A stretch of DNA of 64,000 nt from assembly GCA_029379385.1 (NCBI GenBank), contig CM055617.1, forward strand, positions 744,001 through 808,000, in the 5' to 3' direction. Position numbers and translations under genes: made by a program. Positions 54,829 through 64,000 of this stretch are shown here, piece by piece. Below the pieces are notes generated by a model. It saw nothing but the letters and a program-made list of their open reading frames with translations, was not told where the DNA came from and did no database searches. Source of the DNA: Quillaja saponaria (lineage: Eukaryota > Streptophyta > Magnoliopsida > Fabales > Quillajaceae). The stretch's first letter is position 1. Each line of letters opens with the position of its first letter.

Positions 54829-55239
54829 TTGCATTGTGTACATTCTACATCATAAACCATATTTTATATGACAAATTAAGCCCTAAGTACATTTATGGCA
54901 AAACAATTCTTAAGTACCTTTACATAACTTAGTATTAAGGAACTCAATCTTTCCTGCAGCATGGTTTCTCTCTGCAACACTTATTTTCCTTCACTGAGAA
55001 ATGTACTATATTTCCATTAAGCAAAAGTATTGCATTGTGTACGATCTACATTATAAACCATATTTTATATGACAAATTAAGCCGTAGGTACATTTATGGC
55101 AAACCAATTCTTACCTTTACATAAATGGCAAAACAATTCTTAAGCACCTTTACATAACTAAGTATTAAGGAACTCAATCTTTCCTGCAGCATGGTTTCTC
55201 TCTGCAACACTTATTTTCCTTCACTGAGAAATGTATTAT
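54829..55239. repeat. Tandem duplication of the TSK 3' end, including the stop codon
   Basis: The block at 55030-55239 (end of the last TSK exon plus 3' flank) is repeated at 54829-55009. The distal copy still encodes the same last residues, including [15 protein letters not shown] and the TGA at 54944-54946. The proximal copy has an extra internal duplication of about 29 bp in the 3' flank (around 55116-55144). The copies differ at a few scattered positions. Confidence 0.92.
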
Positions 55240-58200
55240 CCGGTCTTTAATGTGCTTCTGACTTGAACCAACTCGTGAAGTTGATGACCATGACATGTAG
55301 AGTGTTTCTGCAGCTTCTGTTGAGAATCCATTATTGCTAAGATCAAGTAACTGCAAGTGCTTTGCCATGCCAATTGCATTTGAAAGCTGTTGAATGAAAC
55401 GGCTCTCTGGAGATGAAGAATTTCTTTGACATGAAGTATCACTACTATCATCAACTCCGGAAGCAGCAGCTTCTCTATTTGGAATATCTTCGCTATCAGC
55501 GACTTCAAGTTGATGGCAATCACTGTTCACAGAGCATATACCATGTTTAGAAGCATCAACTTCCAGGGGTAAAAGCTCCTTACAAGACCCGCACTGATTT
55601 ACATTTGGCTCTACAGTATGAGAGCACCCATTAATTGAGGATTCACATTGTAGAGTGGAGAGTTCGTTTGGATCAGCATTATCATCAAGATTGATCTCTT
55701 CTAGATAGTTGTTCTCTGCCCAAAGAAAATAAGTTAATTAATTTGGAAGACTGAATGTTTAAATTGACAACTAAATATGACAAAGCTTACCTGTCAGTGC
55801 CTGAATAATATTAAGAACTCCGGCGAGCCCAAGTTTACACTTTCGAAGGACCAAAACTCTTAGGCAGCACTGTGGATTTGAAAGCAGAGAATGTAGCATG
55901 TTGCTGCCCTGTTTCGCAACAGACATATCAGAATTTACTAAATATACTAATTACAATTTTGAGTATAGAACTGGTCGAATGAGTAAGATTATCACCATCA
56001 ATTAGTAATTTCCATGACCATAAGTACAAAAGCCATGATATATTTAATTTTCTTATAATAAAAGCTTGAGCAAGATCGTGAAAGACTTGCATGCACTAAT
56101 ACCAGCATCACGAACATGCCTTACAACTATGCTATCAGCAAAATTCCTTAATGTCAGGAAACAAACCTCTTGCCCAAAAACATTTCCTTCCAGCTTCAGC
56201 TCAAAAATAGAACAGATCAAAGTAATATCAGTATTGAGAAGGTAATTATAGGTCAATCCACAATATGATAGATCAAGTTTTACAAGCTCTTGAGTTTCGT
56301 TGAACAACGATCTTGTTAACTGCATTGCCCCATCCTGGAAAGAGCATCTATACCCAGTCAAAGGGACAGGTGAAGTATTCAAACTGGAACAACTTAGTGA
56401 ATTAGCAATATCATTTAGAACACATGTATGGGATATAGATCACTCACAATTCCAATACCAGTGCTCCCAAGCATTAGCCCTGACAAAGACGTGGTTTTCA
56501 CAAACAGGCAAAGCCTATCAATAACGGGCTTGCCCAGCTTTAAACCGTTCATATTTAATTCAGAAAACCTACAGTAGCCATAGTTCAAAATGATAATTTT
56601 GTATTTAGTCCATCAGCTTCAACCACAACTGAATCTAGATAGAGGGACTATGATGGGCATTTTGATTAATTTTACCTTTTCAAAGTAGAAATCTTGGCCA
56701 GAAGATTGATGATAGCATTTCCAGAAACAACGTTATGTCCTGTCAGAGTACATAGATAACCAATTAGTCTATACAACCAAAACATATAGGGGGTGGAAAA
56801 AGAAAAGCATACCTATATAAAGTTGTGCAAGTACAGATCTGCAGTCCAATGCATCGGCAATCTTTTGAATAGTTCTAGATGTGATAGAACACCGCTCTAT
56901 ATTCAAGCTACAGAGAGCTACAAAATAGATAGCTTGTCAACATGGGCACTTTGAAAAGATCTCTAGAAAAAGAATCCACAAGCAAGTAAATTTAAGACAG
57001 TTTATGACTTAAATTTCCATTAACTTAAAACTCAGGATATTTCAGGAAATAAAACTCATGATTTCCTTTTCTACAGCTCATCATGAAGAACCCTTAAATC
57101 CAGTAAGAGGTACAAAAAAGAAAAGAAAAATCTGTTGACAGTGAAATTAGTCACGTTATATCTGAAACCTTATTCATATCAATCTGTAGGAAGTGCAGCT
57201 CACCTGTACATTTCTCCAATATAGTTGAGAGGTAAGACCCACAAGCATCAGTGAGACGATTTCCAGAAATATTAAGCACTTCTAGCCGAGCAAATAGCAC
57301 AGAGCACTCACAAATCTAAACAAAGAGGTACGCTTAATAAAATGATAAAATTGGAAATGGACACCATTGGCAAAAAACACATAGAGAAACACTTTCTCTA
57401 GTTAGAATTTCACCAAGAATACTGGAAAATTTTACTGTCAATAAAATAAGAATGGAATGCAATATACTTCAGCCATGCTACTGATTTTATTTTATCATAA
57501 TTTTTTCCTTTTTCTTGGGGGGAGGAGATTACGTTAACTTCTTTTTGACAAATGAAGGAATGTGCTATTTGGATTAGATCTGATTGAATTTCCTCTAACT
57601 TGTGCCTTCTCACTGAAAATTAAAACTTAAATCCACCATTTATTTTGAACCCTGATAGCTAACACTCTCCAGCAAAAATATGGAGAGATTGTAATCTGCC
57701 TTATACCTGAAACAAAGCAGTTGAACCAAAACGATTGCAATGCAAATCTAGAGTCAAGCCTCCATATGTTTGCCCTGATGTTGCAAGCACTTTCTGAAGT
57801 TTCTCCATCGTTCCGATTCCTGAGATATATTAACCCAATGTGAACCTGACAGCTTTTTCAGTCAACGAAAATCCAGAAGACTCTAATTCTATTGTCCAGA
57901 AATCAACTACACTCACCTAACAGATTGTGGGAGAGGTCAAGCATGGAAAATGTTTTGTGGATAAGTAGTGCATTCAACAGTGGAGTTATGGATAAATCTT
58001 GCAGTTCACAGTCAGAAACCATGATTTCATCGTCTGAAACCTGGTTTAAAAATATAAACAGCCAAAACATATTAGAGAGTACCATCCAGAAAACAAGCAC
58101 AACTTCCTGAAAAAGTAGAGAGTGAGTAGTAGTACAACTGACTTTCTCCCTTCTACCTCTAAATTGTAAAGTTTCTTAAGCAACTTCATGTTCGGTGCCT

Positions 58201-61200
58201 CAGTCAGCTCCTTGCAGCAGTCTATATACAATTTTATCAAGCGCTTCTGAACCCATCCTGTAAAAGATCAAAACTAAATACATACCTCACCTAAACAGGA
58301 AAATTTGAAATCAATACTAAAGTCGCTCTAAATTACAGGAAAAAGGTTGTAATTTGTAATTTACTGGAAGACTTAACTCCTAAGATTATAGTTTGTATTG
58401 CTTTTGGAGTCCCTTCTATGTATTTTGAGATATCAGCAAAATAAATCAGTCATAAAGTAAGTAAAATGTTATTTGTAGATAACCATATTACTTGTACATA
58501 GACCTTAAGATTAAGAACTACTTTGTTTGCATGACACATGTAGTAAACAGAGGATCCAATCTATTACATCATCTGGCATAAAGATAAAGACCACCCATGC
58601 AAGGTGCAATAGAAGGAAAAGAAAAGCAAATTCAGGAGGTGGTAAAAAAATAGTACCATGATATATAAAATAGAACTCTTGCAACACATACCATCAATGC
58701 AAACTTCAACAAAGAATTTTCCTGAATGATCCTTAAGATTTTCAACTGTGTCCAAGGATTCAAGAACACTTCCAGCACATTTTAAATGCCGAATAATGGG
58801 TAACAGACCTGATCATAAATCCATCTTAGTACAATATAATTATTGTGGATTACAAGAGAACTGCAGATAACATAATTGGGAGAGTGAACAATTCAAGGAC
58901 AATGAGAAAGGCTGACAATGCATGCAGGACATCAAAATTTTCTTTCTTTGACAAAATTTCAATTCTTTCTAGGGATATGTATGATACGAGAAATAAGCAT
59001 GTCAGTGGATAAAGCACAAATTACAGTTTCCAGTAAGGTTATAGGCAAGAACAAACAAATTGATATATGCTCAATACAAAGGCAAGCTTATGTGTGCTCT
59101 GGTCCACCTCTATGACAAAGGTAGCCGAAACTTAAGGCGTATCAAAACTAAAAGCAGCCTAATTGAAGCATTCAGAGGAAAATCTTTCTTTTCAAGCTAC
59201 TACAATGATATTTTTGCTATAATATCAGCTATCTACTGCCAACATGCATCAACAGACAGGCAGGCATCATGCATTAATTAACCTCCTTTACACATTTGGT
59301 GATAATGAACACATTAAGATTTAAGAGGGATAATCCATTGCATTCCTGCTTTTAATCTAAATGGCGGATCTTCTGTCACTGTTGACAGTGTTGATTAAGT
59401 CCCAACTAACTCTCTGTAATTGATATCTAGTTAATGTTCATGCTGGTTGGATGATTTGTATGCTTCTTCCTGAAAAGAAAAGCACAAAAATTTGAGAACT
59501 CCTACCATCTGATCTTTTTCCGATAGGAAGTTGTAAATAGTATAAGCATGCAACTTCAGCCTTCACAGAATCAATATTATAAAATTGATCATCAGCCATG
59601 AATGAGCTTGCTTCTACATGAATCAAGTCTTCTTCAATATTGAAGGTGATATACTTCTGCAATTGGTATAAAAGTAGGATTTAAAAAAATATTGCAATTA
59701 GCAAATACAACCACGATAACAAAAATATAGCAAAATTATATATTCTACTTAGATATATTTGTACACAAGCTATGTGACTCACATCATGTTCAGAAGCATG
59801 GAACTTAGGACAGGCAGCACCAGCAGCACTATCCTTGAATAGTTTGGTTGAGACATTGATATCACATGTAGAACCACCAGCAGCAAAATCAGATTCGTTA
59901 ACTGCTTCATCATTGCTCAAAGATCTGGAAAACTTTCCAGTTTTAGTGGCTTTATGAAGGCTCTTGCATTTGTAAGAGCTACTGTTTTCTTCATTATGGG
60001 CACATTTAGAAGTGTCCCCTGAGACAACCTGCCAATCTCAAAGAATTGAGCACCTAAACAGACTTGAACAAAAGGAAAACCACATGCAAGATAAAATTTG
60101 GAGATTCTTTTACCTGAAATTTTCCAGTTGACTTCGTTAAATTATTTTTACTCTTAACTGCATCCAATCAAGCATTAATCAGCACTCAATTTTGACAATT
60201 GAAGCAAAAAGCAGGTATGATTCAAACTCACATTCATCAGATGTAGAAACACCCTCCACTAAGTATTTATGAGTCTTTCCATTTGAACACTCTGTCTCAT
60301 CATCAGATAGGATTACACGTGTACGTTTGCGGCCAACAGTTTTCTGCTGAGAACTTGATGATCTTGACAAACCATTTGGAGAAACTTCTGCAGGGGTGAT
60401 TGAGTTATTAATGATTTCAATATGACCTGTTTTCTTTTTGGTTGAATTTTTTATGGACTGAATGAGTGAAAGCAGAGGTGTTTCATCATTAAACTCTTCG
60501 GCAACATCAACAGATTTAAATCCGTTAGATTTATTAGTCTTTGAGGTGCAGCAAGCATCAGAATCGGTACTTGACAAATGATCATTCCCTTCTGTCTCAG
60601 TCTCAGAGCAACAATCCTCTGGAGCAATTTGGATTTCAGGCTTGGTTTCCATTGACTTCTTCAGATTATCAATTAGAAGTTGCAACTTCCTAAACAGGAG
60701 CATCTTCTATAAGCAATACTAATGGACCAATAAAATGCAACTAAAATTTTAATGCACCCAATATGGGTAAGGGGATGAGGACATACATAAAACACATTTA
60801 CCTAGCCTCTTCTGCATTGTCAAATCTTATCATGTGGCTGTAGTGCATATTTTCCAGTGCTGAAAGCTGTGAAGAAGGAAGTTTAGCATCAACAGCAATC
60901 CTGCAAGATAAAATCATCATATGAACACAGGTCGACATACCCCTTTGAAAGGAAGCAAAAAAGGATGCACTTGTGAACAAAACCAATAAAGAATGACTAC
61001 CATTAATGACTATTAATCTATCTTATTGGGCAATAGAAGTTCCTTTTTAAAACTGTTTGTTCTTTTATATTTGAGTGCAACTACTTGCATCAGCCTTGTT
61101 AGTTGTTACATATTAGAGTACATTTTTTTAATTTCTTCGAAGTGTTAATTTCATGAGATGAATCTTCCACCCAGTAAATCAGACCTTTTTTTAACAGCCA

Positions 61201-63425
61201 AAAGCAGACCAAATCTGGTCTTGTCCTAGAGTCACAGACATAGACAAGAGGAACATCATGCCCTTCACTTTTACTAAATATATTACTTATTGTCTTATTC
61301 TTCAAGAATAGAGGTTGGCCTTATTCTTGCTACATTTTATGGCAATGATCTTTTGTATAACAGAAGAGAACTACAGTGATCCTACAATGTATAGCATACT
61401 AAAATCATGTAGGCCATGTTACGCAATTCCATATGCATCCAAGGCACAGAACTGTTTTTTTTTTTTTTTTTTTTCACTTTCCAGAACAAGGCAGATACTT
61501 TCTTGAGAACTCAGTTTGGTTAACTGGTTATGAATTTGAACTTCGTTCCTAATATTCTTTAACAATTTGATTCAAAGTGAAAAATATACACCAGGAAGAA
61601 AATATTGATAGTTACCTGTAGCTCTGTTTGTATGCATCTAGTGCTCCTCTCCAATCACCATCATTGTCCAAAACATTACCGATATTATTTTTTGCAAATG
61701 CTTGCCCCTAACATAAGTTACAACCCAACATGAGAATCAGTCAAGAAGCAAAAGTGTACATATCCATGCACAGAAAGGGAAATTGGCAATTGTAAGTATA
61801 CCTACATAATTTCACAACAAGATTACAATCGCAGAAGGAGTTTTCCAATTTTAGTTTTATGTTAAATCAAATATCAAAATGTAACAAGTCTGTGTAAGAA
61901 AAAGAGACAAACAAAATCACATACTCACCTCCATGTTACCAATTGACTTATATAGTTTCCAACTCTTCGTGTACCATTTTAATGCTTTATTGTATTCTCT
62001 GAGTTTTTCATATGATTCTCCAATAACCAGATATGAATCACTCAGCTTTTCCTTGTCACAAAGTTCATCTGATACCCTCTTCTTCCTCTTTGCAAATTCA
62101 CAAAGCTAAACATAACATTTCAAAATCAGAAAAGTCACCATGTCTAAATAACATAACAAATTATAATACTAATTGCTATTCATAAAAATGCCAGAGAGCT
62201 CGGGATATAACGGGAGCTGAATTTGAAATGAGGAAGAAAGAGTCATATGCAGCAGCTTGATGGTGGTTCTTATTGCATAACCATCATAGTTCCTTCAGAT
62301 GACCTCAACACAGGCATTCCAAAAGCAAAAACTGAAATATTGTAAAAAGTAAATATTGAAGAGGTATCCATGCTGTTTCAGGGGTTTATCTGATAACCAT
62401 GAAAGAACATATTATGAAAGATGATCGTGTATTGGGACATGGCTATGCTTTATACCATAATCACAAATAAGAATATCAACTTAAATAAACCATAAAGCAC
62501 CCAACGCTTGTAGATCCAAATAATGTTATGTAACTGGACACCACATATACAAAAGTTTTTAAGCCAGAGCAATTTAGTTTTGAGAAGAGCATAAAAGCTA
62601 AGAAAATGTAATATGGCACGGGAATTATACCCTTGGCCATGCAAGGATCATCCTCGATTTCTCGATCAGTAAATCAAGAGATACATTTTGCTGCAGCAGA
62701 CATTTCCTTTCATTTGGTGTGCCTCTTGCAGTGGCAATTTCTCTTGTAAGCTTCTTGAAGTTCTGCTCTTCTATCTTCAAATCATTCATAACTTTGATAG
62801 CTTCTTTTACAGTTCGAATATTTTGCTTAATTTGCTCAACCAAAGCATCCTCGTCTTCCATGGACTTTGCCAGCTTAAGTGCCTTCTGGTAGCAACGATT
62901 TGCTTCATCATACTTCTGAAACCTGTAATGTAATTCACCAAGATTAATGTAGCCCTTTGATTCCCCTTGGCGATGTTCAATTCTGTTGCAGATTATAATG
63001 TCCCTTTCAATATGTTCCCGAGCATCATCCCACATTCTCAGGTCTGTGTATAAAAGTCCAAGGTGGTGATGCAGCCGTGTGCGTCCTTCATCATTTTGAC
63101 ACACCTCTTCTTCATCACAAATATCTAGTCCTTTAGTTAGGATTTTCTGGGCCTCTTCCAAATTATCAAGCTCCATTTCAAGCAACCCTGTGTTGTTGAG
63201 TGCATCAATATATTCCTTGATAAAAGACCTACTTGTTGATGGTTTCTCTTTAAGAATCTGTGCGAGCTCCATAGAAAACTTGAAATACTTTTTGGCATTT
63301 CGTAATGAGTTATGGTCATTTTCAGATTTCAAAAACAGTTCATAATAAGTACGACCAAGTTGAGTGCTGGCTCGTTGCTGCTCAACAATATCGCCTTCAT
63401 CCTTTGCGAGCTGTAAATGTTTTTT
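55174..63425 (-). CDS. TSK: TONSOKU (TSK/BRU1/MGO3), TPR and LRR genome-maintenance protein, 5' part outside window
   Basis: Nuclear protein for replication-coupled repair and meristem organisation; its TPR domain reads newly deposited histone H3.1. Nineteen exons are visible: 63425-62631, 62105-61929, 61707-61616, 60900-60802, 60689-60232, 60157-60114, 60028-59783, 59656-59506, 58808-58692, 58257-58157, 58040-57917, 57819-57707, 57315-57204, 56917-56813, 56739-56676, 56568-56448, 56334-56167, 55908-55791 and 55715-55174. They total 3747 nt, 1248 aa plus stop, with every phase consistent. The first visible residues are [23 protein letters not shown] repeats follow ([40 protein letters not shown]), then an acidic linker with [13 protein letters not shown], then the C-terminal LRR array ([36 protein letters not shown]). 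The end is [15 protein letters not shown]. Roughly the first 100 residues are missing because the gene runs off the window. Confidence 0.96.
58809..59505 (-). other. TSK intron
   Basis: 0.7 kb between exons at 59506 and 58808. No features beyond AT richness. Plus-strand open frames at 58918-59281 are spurious. Confidence 0.7.
60901..61615 (-). other. TSK intron with long T tract
   Basis: 0.7-kb intron. A 20-nt T tract lies at 61455-61474 on the plus strand. Open frames on either strand here are not coding. Confidence 0.7.
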
Positions 63426-64000
63426 CTACAGGAAAAGGCAAAAAGTGAAAATTACATCTTTGTACTTTTATATTCATGAGTAAATGCTAACGCCTAGCAG
63501 TATCAAAGAAAATATGATAAACTTATAATAATGACTGTTCAAAACAAGAAATGAAAATAGAAGACCTCGTTTGAAATTATAAACTAAATATCTTTGCTTA
63601 TACATATTGAACTTAGGATAATTACATGTCATGAGAGAATTGAGCACTAAATCAATAGCAATACCAAAACAATGACTCTGACTTAAGATTTCCATTATCT
63701 TCATTATTTCATTTCCCATATACTGGCCATCTAAGGGGAAGCCAAAATCTCAGTCCCAGATACATGACGTAGCAGAAAGTAACCAAAATACTCTACTAAA
63801 GTTTACTTAGCTCACCACCCAAATTAGGATTGGATGCCTCTTCAACCATGAAATGACAAGATAAATGTCAAACTAACCCCTTGTTGGCTTCCTTCTCCTT
63901 TAGTTTCCAAGTAAAACCTTCCAGCTCTCTTCCCAATGTGCCCAGACAACAGTCTTAAACTTATTACAGCTTAGCTTTTCAGAAGAGCTGAGTAAAGAAC
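63426..64000 (-). other. TSK intron at the window edge
   Basis: The acceptor CTGTAG precedes the exon starting at 63425. The remaining 575 bp are AT-rich with no recognisable TPR coding, so the N-terminal exons must lie beyond 64000. Confidence 0.65.

Noticed and set aside
58033..58040. TSK exon start at 58033 (GTTTCAG|ACG)
   Set aside because: It breaks the reading frame; the acceptor ACCAG|GTTTCAG at 58040 keeps [18 protein letters not shown] in phase.

Overview
The window is nuclear DNA of a flowering plant. Evidence: intron-rich genes with GT/AG splice sites, AT-rich intergenic DNA, and plant-specific families (GBSS1, GUX xylan glucuronosyltransferase, PMEI-PME, ATXR5, PUB U-box, IDA-like peptide, TONSOKU). 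Protein style and gene order point to a core eudicot, probably a rosid; I cannot name the species.

Layout, left to right: a CCCH zinc-finger gene (C3H38-like, minus strand, with a separate leader exon near 8.5 kb); GBSS1 (minus, 13 coding exons plus a leader exon); a PME51-type pectinesterase (plus, 2 exons); GUX1-like (minus, 4 exons); mitochondrial-type ribosomal protein L17 (minus, 6 exons); ATXR5 (minus, 6 exons); plastid UMP kinase/PUMPKIN (minus, 7 exons); an intronless U-box E3 ligase of the PUB27/28 type (minus); an intronless IDA-like signalling peptide (plus); and TONSOKU (minus, 19 exons visible, 5' end outside the window). The rest is introns and AT-rich intergenic DNA with small repeats and foldbacks. 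I saw no full transposon, tRNA or rRNA.

The genes do not form an operon-like unit, but the order is informative. From memory, it interleaves genes that lie on Arabidopsis chr3 (At3g18640-18730: C3H38, GUX1, PUMPKIN, TSK) and chr5 (At5g09760-09805 and its duplicate At5g64640-64667: PME, L17, ATXR5, PUB, IDL). This looks like an unfractionated ancestral block. Two members, ATXR5 (H3.1 K27 monomethyltransferase) and TSK (H3.1 reader in replication-coupled repair), act on the same histone variant.

For GBSS1, GUX1, ATXR5, PUMPKIN, PUB and TSK the exon lengths and phases close exactly. Three other conserved genes contain four frame breaks in total: PME once, L17 once, C3H38 twice. All four are +1 shifts, which suggests residual single-base insertions in the assembly rather than independent gene death. 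Exon boundaries were read by eye from splice consensus and may be off by a base or so.
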